Notes: generated by a model not told the origin, from the sequence alone. Positions 16,955 to 27,557 are shown, counted from the first letter of the stretch. The stretch: 44,246 bases of DNA from Calditrichota bacterium (GCA_024277115.1 JAJRVW010000083.1:1-44246), one strand, 5' to 3'. Numbers and translations are program-made.

Positions 16955-19795
16955 TCAACAATCTTTCAATGCAATCCCCAATTCTTCCACCAAAAACTGC
17001 CCCGTATAAGAATCTTTAACTTTGGCCACCTGCTCCGGCGTGCCTTTGGCGATTATCTTGCCCCCGCCATCGCCACCTTCCGGGCCGATGTCAATAATCC
17101 AGTCTGCCGTTTTAATAACATCAAGATTATGCTCGATCACCACCACCGTATTGCCTTTTTCAACCAAACTATTCAATACTTTTAGCAACATGCGGATATC
17201 CTCAAAATGCAGGCCGGTTGTTGGTTCGTCCAAAATATAAAAAGTGCGGCCTGTCCCTACTTTGGATAGCTCCGTGGCCAGTTTTACGCGTTGGGCCTCC
17301 CCGCCGGAAAGTGTTGTGGCCGCTTGCCCTAAATGAATATAGCCCAAACCGACTTCAGATAGTGTCTTTAAACGCCGCTTCACGGTTGGAATATTTTCCA
17401 TAAATTCCAAAGCCTGGTCCACCGTCATCTCCAGTACATCGGCGATGGTTTTACTTTTATATTTTATTTGCAGCGTTTCGCGATTATAGCGCCGCCCCTT
17501 GCATTCCTCGCACTGCACATAAACATCGGGCAAAAAGTGCATCTCGATCTTTTTTACGCCATCGCCTTCACATGCCTCACAACGTCCGCCCTTCACATTA
17601 AAGCTAAAACGTCCCGGTTTATAACCGCGTATTTTAGACTCGGCCAGCTGGCTGAATAAATCCCGGATAGGGCCAAACAAGCCCGTATAAGTTGCCGGGT
17701 TAGAACGTGGCGTGCGGCCAATGGGCGATTGGTCCAGATCGATTACTTTGTCCACATGCTCCAATCCCAAAATCTTGCTGTGCTGTAAAGGATTTTTTTT
17801 CGATCCGTAAGAGTGGCGACTAAGCGCGGCATAGAGCGTTTCGTTTACCAGCGAGCTTTTCCCCGAGCCGGAAACGCCTGTTACACAAATAAATTTACCA
17901 AGGGGAAACTTGGCATTCACGTTCGTCAGATTATTCCCTTTTGCCCCCTTCACCTCGATAAATTTACCATTGCCTTTGCGCCGTTTGGCAGGGATTTCAA
18001 TCTTTTCGATTCCCGCTAAAAATTTCCCGGTCAGGCTTTTTTTGGATTTTTTTATCTGTGCGGCATTCCCCGTAGCGACAACTTCACCGCCATGCCTGCC
18101 TGCGCGCGGCCCCATATCAATAATATAATCTGCGGTTTCCATAGTTTCTTTGTCGTGTTCCACCACCAAAACGGTATTGCCCAAATCGCGTAAATGCTGC
18201 AAGGTATGGATCAATTTTTGATTGTCGCGCTGGTGCAGGCCAATACTGGGCTCATCCAAAATGTATAAAACGCCGACCAACTGCGAGCCGATTTGCGTGG
18301 CCAGCCTGATGCGTTGTGCCTCGCCACCGGAAAGTGTGCCCGCTGCCCGGCTGAGGCTTAAATAATCCAGACCGACATTATTTAAGAACTGCAAGCGTTG
18401 CCGCGCTTCTTTTAAAATCTGGTGGGCAATCTCCGCATCCTGCCCGGAAAGTTTTATCTTTTCAAAAAACCGCGAATTCTCTTTTATGGACATCGCCGTT
18501 AAATCGGAGATACTTTTATCATCGATGGTCACGGACAACGCTTCTGGTTTTAGGCGCGCGCCATGGCATTTCTCGCAGGGGATATTGTTCATAAAGCCCT
18601 CAATCCAGCGGCGGATATGATTGGACGATGTCTGCTTATAACGCCTTTTCAGATTATTGACGACACCTTCGTAATGGCTCTCCCACTCGACATAGGCATT
18701 TTTTCGTTTGTAAATAAACTTAATTTTTTCATCGCCCAGACCATACATCAAAATGAGTTTTACTTCTTCTGTCAGTTTTTTCCATGGGGTTTTTAGTGAA
18801 AAATTATATTGTTTGCCCAAGCTCTCCACCATTTCATAATTCCAGCCTTCGTTACGTGGGGTCAGCACTTTTATGGCGCCCTCACTGATGGACAAATTCT
18901 CGTCGGGAACGATCAAACGTGGGTCAAGCTCGGTTAAAATGCCAAGCCCGTCACAATTTGGGCACGCGCCAAAAGGGCTGTTAAAAGAGAACATCCTCGG
19001 CGAGGGTTCTTCGTATGATTTTTGTGTGGCCGGGTCAAAAAAGTTCTCGCTAAAAAGTACGTCCTCGTTTGTATCCGCATTATTTACAAATAAAATGCCA
19101 TCCGATTGTTTTAAGGCCAGCTCCACAGATTCAGTCAACCTTTTAAGCATCCCTTCTTCTACAACCAACCGATCGATCACCAAATCGATATCGTGTTTTC
19201 TCTTTTTATCCAGATCGATTTCATCGTCCAACGCAAACAGTTTCCCATCCACACGCACCCGTACAAACCCATCCCGCCGGAACTGGCTAAACAATTCCTT
19301 ATATTCACCTTTACGGCCACGCACCACCGGAGCAATAATCTGGATACGCGTACCCTTTTTCCATGTCAGGATCGAATCACAAATTTGCTGAACGGTTTGT
19401 TTTTCCAACAACTTACCTGTTACCGGCGAGTGTAGTTTGCCGATGCGCGCAAAAAGAAGACGGTAATAATCATAAATTTCGGTAACCGTGCCCACAGTAG
19501 AGCGCGGGTTGCGTGACGTGGATTTTTGTTCAATTGACACTGCGGGGGAAAGGCCGTCGATATAATCCACGTCCGGCTTCTCCATCAACCCCAAAAACTG
19601 ACGGGCATAGGCTGAGAGTGATTCCACATAACGCCGCTGCCCTTCAGCATAAATTGTATCAAAGGCCAGGCTGGATTTCCCTGATCCGGAAAGCCCGGTT
19701 ATAACGACCAGTTTATTGCGCGGTATGGTCACATCAATATTTTTTAAATTATGCTCGCGTGCGCCCTTTACCGTGATAACATTTTTCATTGCCAT
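16955..19795 (-). CDS. uvrA: UvrA, excinuclease ABC subunit A
   Basis: UvrA is the damage-recognition ATPase of nucleotide excision repair. The 946-residue protein has two ABC modules: Walker A 'GLSGSGKS' (34-41) and 'GVSGSGKS' in the second half, two 'TLSGGEAQR' signatures, and zinc-binding cysteines in 'CPNCDGLG', 'CEKCHGARL' and 'CEACEGDG ... CEECKGRRY'. The length and order are standard. The start could be Met1 or Met3, since no Shine-Dalgarno decides. It is flanked by related hairpin repeats at both ends. Confidence 0.97.
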   Translation of the reverse strand: MAMKNVITVKGAREHNLKNIDVTIPRNKLVVITGLSGSGKSSLAFDTIYAEGQRRYVESLSAYARQFLGLMEKPDVDYIDGLSPAVSIEQKSTSRNPRSTVGTVTEIYDYYRLLFARIGKLHSPVTGKLLEKQTVQQICDSILTWKKGTRIQIIAPVVRGRKGEYKELFSQFRRDGFVRVRVDGKLFALDDEIDLDKKRKHDIDLVIDRLVVEEGMLKRLTESVELALKQSDGILFVNNADTNEDVLFSENFFDPATQKSYEEPSPRMFSFNSPFGACPNCDGLGILTELDPRLIVPDENLSISEGAIKVLTPRNEGWNYEMVESLGKQYNFSLKTPWKKLTEEVKLILMYGLGDEKIKFIYKRKNAYVEWESHYEGVVNNLKRRYKQTSSNHIRRWIEGFMNNIPCEKCHGARLKPEALSVTIDDKSISDLTAMSIKENSRFFEKIKLSGQDAEIAHQILKEARQRLQFLNNVGLDYLSLSRAAGTLSGGEAQRIRLATQIGSQLVGVLYILDEPSIGLHQRDNQKLIHTLQHLRDLGNTVLVVEHDKETMETADYIIDMGPRAGRHGGEVVATGNAAQIKKSKKSLTGKFLAGIEKIEIPAKRRKGNGKFIEVKGAKGNNLTNVNAKFPLGKFICVTGVSGSGKSSLVNETLYAALSRHSYGSKKNPLQHSKILGLEHVDKVIDLDQSPIGRTPRSNPATYTGLFGPIRDLFSQLAESKIRGYKPGRFSFNVKGGRCEACEGDGVKKIEMHFLPDVYVQCEECKGRRYNRETLQIKYKSKTIADVLEMTVDQALEFMENIPTVKRRLKTLSEVGLGYIHLGQAATTLSGGEAQRVKLATELSKVGTGRTFYILDEPTTGLHFEDIRMLLKVLNSLVEKGNTVVVIEHNLDVIKTADWIIDIGPEGGDGGGKIIAKGTPEQVAKVKDSYTGQFLVEELGIALKDC

Positions 19796-20172
19796 AAATT
19801 TTTAAACCTACAAAATGTGAATTAATGAATTATTCTGGTGAACATAGAATGTCCGGTCAAATTAAATAAAAGATACCAGACTAGTTCTTCAATCTTCAAT
19901 CTTTTCCCGATACAGAACATCGGGATTTCGTAAAAGAATACTCAACAATCATCTAAGTTAACATCTATTTAAATTACTACCAATAATTGAAATAAAATTG
20001 CCTCAAAAAAAAGTTTAAAAAAAATTAATGCTTTTAGTCACAACTGCCGATTAGCGCGACCCTTAATATTTATGCCACCAATATTTGGACATTTATGCAT
20101 CCTTTTTCCCAAAAGGCCATCCGCATTTATTTCTGAATCCATTAATCTAAAGTACGATAACCGATCACCAGA
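19796..20172. other. Gap between divergent uvrA and the first protease
   Basis: This 377-base AT-rich spacer must hold the promoters for leftward uvrA and the rightward protease. It contains one hairpin repeat, TTCCCGAT ... ATCGGGATTTCG at about 19909-19930, related to the one at 16911. No gene or recognised regulatory element is otherwise seen. Confidence 0.6.
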
Positions 20173-20184
20173 ATGGAGTCCTTT

Positions 20185-22353
20185 ATGCGATTTTTTACTT
20201 TATTGTTTTTATCCCTCATCCTTTTTTCTCAAATTTTTGCGGTAGAATCAACCCGTACAAAGCTGAACGAGATTGTTGTTAAATTTAGTCCAAATCAATT
20301 ATCCCAAATTGATATTCAACGTGCCCTCACAGAAGGCCGTACAGGTATAAGCAGTTTAGATGCCTTGGTTGAGAAGTATGGAATTGTTTCATTAAAGCAA
20401 CGTTTTCCATTTGCCAAAACAAAAGATATATTTGGCGAGCCCATGAACTTACGTGGTTGGTTTAAAGTCCGCTTTAACAATGAGGTGGATGTGGAAGCCG
20501 CAGTTCAGGACTACAAACTTATCAATGGCGTTGTAAATGCAGAAATAATAAAAGCACACCGTTTGGCTGTTGTCACGCCAAATGACCCAAATTATACTGC
20601 TGGTGACATGTGGTATCTAAATCAGGTGAGCGATAAAGATATTGACGCGCCGGAGGCATGGGATATTGAACGTGGAAATACAAGTGTGATTGTTGCAGAC
20701 TTGGACAGTGGTTTTCGTTATTACCATAAAGACCTTGGAGGGGTCAACGCATCAGCTGCCAATCCCGAAAATGCCCGTGGAAATATGTGGACAAACAGTG
20801 GCGAGATGGGCGCGCTTTCCACAAATGGCATCGATGACGATGGCAATGGCTATATTGATGATTGGATCGGTTGGGATTTTGTGACCGGTAACCCCCAAAG
20901 CTTTAATGTGGGCGACGACTACGATGTTGAAGATAACGACCCGCGCGATCATAACGGCCATGGCACCCATACAATTGGCACAATTGGCGCTATAACAAAT
21001 AACAATTATGCGGTATCATCCGTTTCCGGCGGAAATGGTGAGACTGCCGGTGTTGGCAACGGTGTTAAAGTTATGGGACTCCGTGTTGGCTGGAATGACA
21101 TCTTGGACCTGGGTTTTGTAGGAATGGATTTTGCTGCCGGAGCTTTTATCTATGCCCGTGACAATGGTGCAAATTTCGCATCATGCAGTTGGGGTTCTTC
21201 AAACACAGGTGGACTAGGTGAGGCAATTGATTATTTTCTTTACGGTACAACAACCCCCACTGGAAGCGAACCACGTTTAGGCCTTATCTTTAAAGCTGCC
21301 GGTAATGATAATGATGAGGGTTCTGATTATATGCTGGACCGTACTGATATTATCGGGGTTGCTTCTACTGACCAGAATGATGTCAAATCAGACTTCTCCA
21401 CGTATGGCACTTTTGTTGATATTTCCGCCCCAGGTACAGATATAATCAGCACATGGCATTCTAACACCGACCCCGTTCCGGATTTTGTAAATACCATTAG
21501 CGGAACATCAATGGCCACGCCATGTGTTGCTTCGGTTGCCGCTTTAGTGCTGGCACATAATAATGCCCTTTCCCCTGATGAAGTAGAACAAATTCTTTAC
21601 AGCACAGCGGATGATATTTACGGTATCGCAGGCAATGCAACCTATGCAGGAAAACTTGGCGCAGGCCGCGTAAATGCTTTCGCAGCCGTTACACAGGCTG
21701 ATCTTGCCCTGCCGGTCGAACTCACCTCCTTTTCCGCTTCTGTAAGTGACGGCAATGTCGTTTTAAAATGGAATACGGCGAGCGAAATGGAAAATCTTGG
21801 ATTTGCTGTACTGAGAAGCGCTGAAGAAGACGGAGAATATCTTAAGCTGACTGACTATACAGAGACAAGCGATCTTAAAGGTCAAGGCACATCTTCATAC
21901 GGGAAAGACTATTCCTACATTGATTATACAGTCTTAGGTGAAAACACCTACTATTATAAAATACAAGATATTGATTTTAATGGCCTTGCCACCGAACATG
22001 GGCCGATTGCCGTAACAATTAATTCTAAAAAGGATATCGCCATTGACAATGGCGTGCTTCCAAAAGAATTTAGCCTATCACAGAACTTCCCAAATCCTTT
22101 CAACCCAAGTACAGCATTTAAGTTAAATGTTCCAAAGCTTCAAAACGGAACAACAACTCTAAAAATCACTGTATATGATCTTCTCGGTAAACACATCAAT
22201 ACACTCTTTGATGGCGAGATTTCCTCCGGCGTGTACACTTTCCAGTGGAATGGTCAAAATCAGCTTGGCAATGCTGTGCCATCAGGAATGTATATATACA
22301 CGGTGGCTTCACCTGAGTTTTCACATGCAAATAAAATGGTTTTAATGAAATAA
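20185..22353 (+). CDS. Secreted subtilisin-like (S8) protease with T9SS cargo domain
   Basis: A signal peptide (to about 'FAVES') and an inhibitor-like propeptide ('NEIVVKF ... GWFKVRF') precede an S8 catalytic domain. In numbering from the ATG at 20173 the triad is Asp178 in 'ADLDSG', His263 in 'NGHGTH' and Ser446 in 'SGTSMATP', with oxyanion Asn378. A linker 'LPVELTSFSASVSDGNVVLK' leads to the terminal type A T9SS domain 'FPNPFNPST ... GMYIY ... NKMVLMK'. The start at 20185 is preferred because GGAG lies 6-9 bases before it; this GGAG is inside the longer reading. The protein should be exported by Sec, then across the outer membrane by T9SS. Confidence 0.93.
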   Translation: MRFFTLLFLSLILFSQIFAVESTRTKLNEIVVKFSPNQLSQIDIQRALTEGRTGISSLDALVEKYGIVSLKQRFPFAKTKDIFGEPMNLRGWFKVRFNNEVDVEAAVQDYKLINGVVNAEIIKAHRLAVVTPNDPNYTAGDMWYLNQVSDKDIDAPEAWDIERGNTSVIVADLDSGFRYYHKDLGGVNASAANPENARGNMWTNSGEMGALSTNGIDDDGNGYIDDWIGWDFVTGNPQSFNVGDDYDVEDNDPRDHNGHGTHTIGTIGAITNNNYAVSSVSGGNGETAGVGNGVKVMGLRVGWNDILDLGFVGMDFAAGAFIYARDNGANFASCSWGSSNTGGLGEAIDYFLYGTTTPTGSEPRLGLIFKAAGNDNDEGSDYMLDRTDIIGVASTDQNDVKSDFSTYGTFVDISAPGTDIISTWHSNTDPVPDFVNTISGTSMATPCVASVAALVLAHNNALSPDEVEQILYSTADDIYGIAGNATYAGKLGAGRVNAFAAVTQADLALPVELTSFSASVSDGNVVLKWNTASEMENLGFAVLRSAEEDGEYLKLTDYTETSDLKGQGTSSYGKDYSYIDYTVLGENTYYYKIQDIDFNGLATEHGPIAVTINSKKDIAIDNGVLPKEFSLSQNFPNPFNPSTAFKLNVPKLQNGTTTLKITVYDLLGKHINTLFDGEISSGVYTFQWNGQNQLGNAVPSGMYIYTVASPEFSHANKMVLMK

Positions 22354-22358
22354 TACCG

Positions 22359-22382
22359 GTTCCCAAGCTGAGTTTGGGAACG
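22359..22382. repeat. Dispersed hairpin repeat after the first protease
   Basis: GTTCCCAA and TTGGGAAC close an 'GCTGAGT' loop five bases after the protease stop, followed by 'GAAGTTGCAATGG'. It belongs to the family found at 1276, 15321 and 24798. Confidence 0.8.
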
Positions 22383-22465
22383 AAGTTGCAATGGACATTT
22401 TGCACAAAGTATTCTTGGAGGCAAATCGTTGAGACTATCAAAATAGTTTCAACACTTTAATACGG

Positions 22466-22490
22466 CCCTGGTTTTAACCGGGGTCTTTTA
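22466..22490 (+). terminator. Probable terminator or attenuator between the two proteases
   Basis: CCCTGGTT and AACCGGGG form an 8-bp stem (one G-T pair) with a two-base loop, then 'TCTTTTA'. It lies 113 bases after the first protease and about 10 bases before the second protease's ribosome binding site, so it could end the first transcript or attenuate the second. Confidence 0.5.
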
Positions 22491-22508
22491 AAATATTTGG
22501 AGGAGAGT

Positions 22509-24791
22509 ATGATACAAAAATTAATACTAATTTTATTTCTAATATTGGCTGGCATTCTTAGCGCCCAGGAATTCACCAATAACGAAAACCTGAAAAAACT
22601 TCAGGAAAAATATCATCAACGTTTTTTAAAACAACGGGCCATAGCAGAAAAATGGGCTGCAGAAAATGGTATACCTATGCGCCAGGTACTTGAAGATGGT
22701 ACCGTAATTGAATTACAAAGGATAGAGAACGGGATTCCGCTTTACCTCCAGACAGATAATGCCACCGCAGCCCAAACAATTTCTACCGATGAAGTATGGA
22801 CCGGCGGGGCTGCAGGACTAAACCTTGACGGAACAGGAATTGTTTTAGCTGAGTGGGATGGTGGCTCGGTGCTAAGTACACATCAGGAGCTTACAGGGCG
22901 TGTTACCCAGGAAGATACACCCTCCGGGACAAGCGAACACAGTACGCATGTTGCCGGAACAATGATGGCAACCGGCGTTGACCCTCTTGCACAGGGCATG
23001 GCCGAGGCAGCAACTTTACGAGCTTGGGACTATAACAACGATACATCAGAAATGGCCGGCGCAGCAGCTTCCCTAATCGTCTCAAACCACTCTTATGGAT
23101 TTACGACAGGGTATTATAATTTCGGATTGTCTTGGGCAGGTGATACCAATATCGACCCGAACGAAGATTGGAAATTTGGCTATTATACTGCTGATACTCA
23201 AGAGCATGATCAGATAGCTTACGATGCCCCGTATTATCTTATCTGTAAATCCTCCGGAAATGACCGGGGCGATCTACCTTTTGCCGGCCCATCCCCACCG
23301 CAAGATGGTGACGTTGACGGTGGTTACGATACCTGCGGCCCGGTAAAGGTTGCAAAAAATATTTTAACCGTAGGTGCCATTGAAGATATTCCAAATGGCT
23401 GGACACAAACCTCTGATGCAGTAATGTCCAGTTTTAGCAGTTGGCGCCCGGCGGATGATGGGCGCATTAAACCGGATGTAGTTGGAAATGGTGTAAGCCT
23501 TTACTCCAGCAGCGATGCCGGCAATACAAATTATGCGACGCTTAGCGGTACTTCTATGGCAACGCCCAATGTTACCGGTTCCCTGGGGTTATTGGCCCAA
23601 CATTACCAAAACCTTAGTAGTGGCTCAAATATGCGTGCCGCAACATTAAAAGCGCTTGTTATCCATACCGCCGATGAAGCGGGTAACACTGGTCCAGATT
23701 ATCAATTTGGCTGGGGTGTAGTAAATATCCAGAGTGCTGCCGCCCTGCTCTCTTCTGTTTTTGTAAATCAAAACACACATTCTGTTCAGGAAAGAACACT
23801 TAATGATGGTAACAGCTATTCATTTCAGGTCACATCCGATGGCTCACAGGCATTACGTGTTACCATCGTTTGGACGGACGTTCCCGGAACACCTGTCTCA
23901 CCTGTTACACAAGTAGACCCTCCTGATCTTATGCTTATTAATGACCTCGATTTGCGTGTAACGGGAAACAGCACAACTTATACGCCCTGGATTTTAGATC
24001 CGGCCAACCCGGCCAACCCGGCAACAACAGGTGATAATTTCCGGGACAATGTGGAACAGGTGTATATTGCAAGCCCGGTTGCCGGAACCTACACAATCAC
24101 TGTAAACCATAAAAATACACTCACAAACGGATCACAGGCATTTTCATTAATTTTAAGCGGCGCAAATTATTCTGATAACTCCCTTCCTGTTCAGCTTTCC
24201 AGTTTTAATGTTGCGCTTGTAAATAATAGCGTAAAATTGAACTGGGTTACCTAAAGCGAAACACGGAACCTTGGATTTGAAATTTATAAAGCCGAAGAAG
24301 ATGGCGAATTTGAAATGATTGCAGATTATGAAAGTAATCCTAAGTTAAAAGGTGCCGGAAATTCGTCTATCCAGCATACTTATCAATTTATTGACGATGA
24401 TATTATTATCGGAAACTCCTATCAATACAAATTAGCCGATCTTGACTATGCCGGACGGAGGACTTTCCATAAAGCTGTTTCGATTTCTACACAAAGCTCA
24501 AAATATTTAAAAGATGAGCCCATTGCAGATGAATATCTTTTATTGAATAATTATCCAAATCCTTTTAACCCTTCAACAGCTATTTCGTTTAGCATCCCTA
24601 ATTCGGAAAAAGTACGTGTAACTATTTATAACGGGCTTGGACAGCATATTGCCACTTTGGTAGATGAAGAGTTAAGCGCAGGAAAGTACACATTCCGTTG
24701 GAGTGCACAAAATAACTCGGCAGGCGTGTACTATTATCATATTGAAACAAACAGTTTTAACCAGACAAAGAAGATGATCCTGATCAAATAG
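22509..24791 (+). pseudogene. Secreted S8 protease with T9SS cargo domain, interrupted by an in-frame TAA
   Basis: The ATG at 22509 has GGAGG seven bases upstream. A signal peptide ('MIQKLILILFLILAGILSAQ') leads to a complete S8 domain with Asp117, His144 ('SEHSTH') and Ser349 ('SGTSMATP'), then a beta domain with 'NDLDLRVTG'. At 24252-24254 a TAA interrupts the frame at 'LNWVT*SETRNLGF'. Downstream the same frame stays open to 24791 and encodes the rest of the linker and a full T9SS domain ('NYPNPFNPST ... GVYYYHIETN ... KKMILIK'). The paralogue upstream reads 'LKWNTASEMENLGF' at this point, and 'TQSET' is a frequent form, so a single CAA-to-TAA change is the simplest cause. Without read-through the enzyme would lose its secretion tag. 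Confidence 0.85.
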
Positions 24792-24797
24792 TGTCAC

Positions 24798-24818
24798 TTC
24801 CCAAACTGAGTTTGGGAA
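24798..24818. repeat. Perfect dispersed hairpin after the second protease
   Basis: TTCCCAAAC, loop TGA and GTTTGGGAA form a perfect 9-bp hairpin six bases after the stop, followed by 'CGAGATTGGAAG'. A second hairpin, GGAGGTT (24841-24847) with AACCTCC (24858-24864), follows. Confidence 0.85.
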
Positions 24819-24895
24819 CGAGATTGGAAGTAAAGACCTTGGAGGTTGCAATGGAGTAACCTCCAGGGTCAATAAGACAAAGTGACAACTTTAAT

Positions 24896-24929
24896 AAAAA
24901 AAAGGAGCTTTATAAGCTCCTTTTTTTTT
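24896..24929. terminator. Bidirectional intrinsic terminator between the protease and hypE
   Basis: AAAGGAGCTT and AAGCTCCTTT form a perfect 10-bp stem with a three-base loop, flanked by an A-run on the left and a T-run on the right. It can stop both the rightward protease transcript and the leftward hydrogenase transcript ending at hypE (24949). Confidence 0.92.
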
Positions 24930-24948
24930 ACAAATCCATAAAATGTAC

Positions 24949-26010
24949 TTAACAAATACGCGGCAACTGTTCCCCGACCAACATATCAACAATACGCCAG
25001 GCGCCGATACGCGTTTGCATGGTAACCATCCCCGGTTTATCCAAAACGACATCCCCGATAATGGCGCTCTCTTTTCCTAATGGATCGGCCTTCATAACCT
25101 CGAAGACTTTTTCGGCACTTTTGCGTGCGACAGAAACAACCATTTTCCCCTCGTTTGCCACATACAACGGATCGAGCCCCATAATTTCACACGCGCCTTT
25201 GACAGGATCATTAATCGGGATCAAACCTTCTTTTAGCCGGATTGTTATGGCCGAATCTTCGGCAAATTCATTTAAGATTGCCGCCACACCGCCACGGGTG
25301 GCATCACGCATGGCATGAACATCCTGGCCACCAGATTTAATTATTTTTTCAATTAAGCCATTCAGGGCTGCCGTGTCACTTTTAATTGGCGCTTCAAAAG
25401 CCAAGCCTTCTCTTTGCGACATAATTGCCATGCCATGATCGGCAATCGTGCCATTGATGATCAATACATCGTCCGCTTGAAGATTGGAGGAACCGATCGA
25501 AAAATCATGCTCAATAATTCCAATACCTGCCGTATTTATAAAAAGCTTATCGCCTTTGCCTTTGTTGACAACCTTCGTATCCCCGGTTACAATCATCACA
25601 CCTGCCTGCCTGGCCGCATCGCGCATAGATTCAACCACCCTTTGCAATTCTTTCATGGAAAAGCCTTCTTCGATAATAAATCCGGCGCTTAAAAAAAGTG
25701 GCCTGGCACCGCTCATGCTCACATCGTTTACCGTGCCGTTTACCGCCAGCTCGCCAATATCCCCGCCGGGAAAAAAGAGCGGATCGACCACAAACGAATC
25801 GGTACTGAAAGCCATTTTTTGGCCGTTCATCTCAATAATGGCCTGGTCGTCTTTTTTATTTAAAAGGGGATTGTCAAAGGCCCACAAAAAAAGTTTACTG
25901 ATCAGATCGTTCATCATCTTACCGCCACTGCCATGGCTAAGCTGCACCGTATCATAGTTTGAGATGGGTAAGGGACAGGACATGTTTTCCGGTTTTATAA
26001 CATTTGTCAT
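24949..26010 (-). CDS. hypE: HypE, hydrogenase CN-ligand synthesis protein
   Basis: HypE dehydrates the carbamoyl group passed to its C-terminal cysteine by HypF, producing the cyanide ligand of the NiFe active site. The 353-residue protein has the AIR-synthase-like signature 'SHGSGGKMMNDL' near the N-terminus, 'FSTDSFVVDPLFFPGGDIG', 'DATRGGVAAILNE', and ends in the required 'PRIC' with Cys353 as the carrier residue. It is the last gene of the hydrogenase operon. A 418-bp inverted-repeat cassette separates it from hypD. Confidence 0.97.
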   Translation of the reverse strand: MTNVIKPENMSCPLPISNYDTVQLSHGSGGKMMNDLISKLFLWAFDNPLLNKKDDQAIIEMNGQKMAFSTDSFVVDPLFFPGGDIGELAVNGTVNDVSMSGARPLFLSAGFIIEEGFSMKELQRVVESMRDAARQAGVMIVTGDTKVVNKGKGDKLFINTAGIGIIEHDFSIGSSNLQADDVLIINGTIADHGMAIMSQREGLAFEAPIKSDTAALNGLIEKIIKSGGQDVHAMRDATRGGVAAILNEFAEDSAITIRLKEGLIPINDPVKGACEIMGLDPLYVANEGKMVVSVARKSAEKVFEVMKADPLGKESAIIGDVVLDKPGMVTMQTRIGAWRIVDMLVGEQLPRIC

Positions 26011-26045
26011 TATAGCCTCATTTTCTAAAAAGCACTTGGATGAGA

Positions 26046-26463
26046 GAGTGAAGAGTTAAAAATTAATAGTGAAAAATAACAACTATTTATTTCTTTTTGA
26101 GGTTTTTACTGTTGCAACCAGCATTGATATTATTTCGTCACAATCCTTTTTTAAACTATTATAAATACTCTCATTTATGTATTTTGATTCTTGTAGAATA
26201 TCCAACCAATAATCTGTTTCATTTGCTTCTTTTAATGCAATACTCATTTTACTAATAAAATCGGCCCTACTTTGTGCAAATTCTGCTTCCCGAATTAATG
26301 CCCCAATCGCAGTACCACTTTTTAAGATTTGTTTACTCAGCACAAATTCTCTACTCTCATCAACTAAAAATCGTGACAGTTCCACTATTCTAACTGCAAA
26401 CCTAAAGCTTTTTTCTTTTAATATAGATTTACTCATAATCCACTAATTTTTCACTCTTCACTC
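26046..26463. mobile_element. Four-helix-bundle gene cassette bounded by 20-bp inverted repeats
   Basis: The left end GAGTGAAGAGTTAAAAATTA (26046-26065) is matched in inverted orientation by GAGTGAAGAGTGAAAAATTA on the minus strand (26444-26463), 19 of 20 identical. The cassette contains only the four-helix-bundle gene. The right end overlaps the last codons and stop of hypD ('KSEE' is encoded by the repeat). The gene type is related to the protein encoded in intervening sequences of some bacterial 23S rRNAs, whose ends also pair. Calling this a mobile cassette is inference from these features. Confidence 0.6.
26083..26436 (-). CDS. Four-helix bundle protein (23S rRNA intervening-sequence protein family)
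   Basis: This 117-residue protein matches the four-helix bundle family (TIGR02436/S23-like, bAvd-like): 'KSFRFAVRIVELSRFLVDES' with 'REFVLSKQILKSGTAIGALI', then 'REAEFAQSRADFISKMSIAL' and 'KEANETDYWLDILQ'. All four helices are present and it appears intact. Family members are basic, may bind nucleic acid, and are found inside 23S rRNA intervening sequences or beside retroelements; no reverse transcriptase or rRNA is here. It has no known role in hydrogenase maturation and sits between hypD and hypE within an inverted-repeat cassette. Confidence 0.88.
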   Translation of the reverse strand: MSKSILKEKSFRFAVRIVELSRFLVDESREFVLSKQILKSGTAIGALIREAEFAQSRADFISKMSIALKEANETDYWLDILQESKYINESIYNSLKKDCDEIISMLVATVKTSKRNK

Positions 26464-27557
26464 TTCGTTTTTTCAAACCGGTGATACGCGTAATACGCCG
26501 CGCAGGCCCCTTCCGAAGAAACCATTGTAGCGCCCAGGGGATTTTGTGGCGTGCATTTTTTACCAAAGGCCGGACACTCGTGCGGTTTTTTTAAACCTTG
26601 CAAAATTATCCCACTGATGCACTCGGGCGGTTCATCCACCTTAATTTCGCCTAAATCAAAAACCTTGTCCGCATCATGGTTTTCAAATTCCGGTCTCAAA
26701 CTAAAACCGCTTAATGGGATTTCCCCAATACCACGCCATTTACGATCAGAAACCTGAAAAATTTTATTTATTAAATCCCGTGCAGGCAAATTCCCTTCCT
26801 TTTTTACAAGCCGGGCATACTGGTTTTCAACTTTATGCGTCCCCTTTTCCAATTGATGGACAGTCAATAAAATCCCCTCCACAATATCCATCGGTTCAAA
26901 ACCTGTCACAGTAATGGGCACTTTATACTTGGCCGCAATGGGGATGTACTCTTCCCAGCCCATAATCGTGCACACATGACCCGCTGCTAAATAACCCTGA
27001 ACACGGTTTTGGGGCGAGGAGAGTAAAGCTTCCATCGCCGGTGGCACTAAAACATGCGAAACTAAAATCGAAAAATTTGTTAAACCTTCCCGGTGTGCCT
27101 GCCAAACGGCCATGGCATTATTGGGTGCAGTAGTCTCAAATCCCACGGCAAAAAAAACGACCTTTTTATCCGGGTTTTCACGGGCAATTTTAACAGCATC
27201 CAGGGTTGAATAAACGATACGCACATCCGCGCCTTCAGATTTGACCATAAACAAATCTTTGCTCGAACCCGGTACACGCAGCATATCGCCAAAGGAGGTA
27301 AAAATGACATCAGGGCGGGAAGCAATATCCAAAGCTTTATCGATTTGCTCCAGGGGCGTCACACAAACCGGACAGCCGGGGCCATGCACCAGTTCAATTT
27401 TATCCGGTAAAAGCTGATCGATGCCATTTTTCATAATCGAGTGAGTTTGCCCGCCGCAAATTTCCATGATCACCCAAGGCTTGGTAGTGATGGCATGGAT
27501 TTCTTCAAACATTTTTTTTACAATATCCGGGTTTCTGTATTCATCAAGGTATTTCAT
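26451..27557 (-). CDS. hypD: HypD, hydrogenase Fe(CN)2CO assembly protein
   Basis: HypD with HypC forms the scaffold on which iron receives CN and CO. The 368-residue protein has the redox and iron-binding motifs 'ICGGQTHSI' (Cys near 34), '[10 protein letters not shown]', '[10 protein letters not shown]', and the cysteines of the [4Fe-4S] cluster in 'CTIMGWEEY', '[20 protein letters not shown]' and '[20 protein letters not shown]'. GGAG precedes the ATG. The final 'KSEE' and stop lie in the inverted repeat of the adjacent cassette, so the native C-terminus may have been changed slightly. Confidence 0.97.
   Translation of the reverse strand: MKYLDEYRNPDIVKKMFEEIHAITTKPWVIMEICGGQTHSIMKNGIDQLLPDKIELVHGPGCPVCVTPLEQIDKALDIASRPDVIFTSFGDMLRVPGSSKDLFMVKSEGADVRIVYSTLDAVKIARENPDKKVVFFAVGFETTAPNNAMAVWQAHREGLTNFSILVSHVLVPPAMEALLSSPQNRVQGYLAAGHVCTIMGWEEYIPIAAKYKVPITVTGFEPMDIVEGILLTVHQLEKGTHKVENQYARLVKKEGNLPARDLINKIFQVSDRKWRGIGEIPLSGFSLRPEFENHDADKVFDLGEIKVDEPPECISGIILQGLKKPHECPAFGKKCTPQNPLGATMVSSEGACAAYYAYHRFEKTKSEE

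Noticed and set aside
24252-24254. Alternative genetic code (TAA read as Gln)
   Set aside because: TAA ends many intact genes in this window, including rnfA, rnfG and both fully sized proteases' frames, so reassignment is excluded.
26083-26436. bAvd accessory protein of a diversity-generating retroelement
   Set aside because: The fold family fits, but no reverse transcriptase, template repeat or variable repeat is present nearby.
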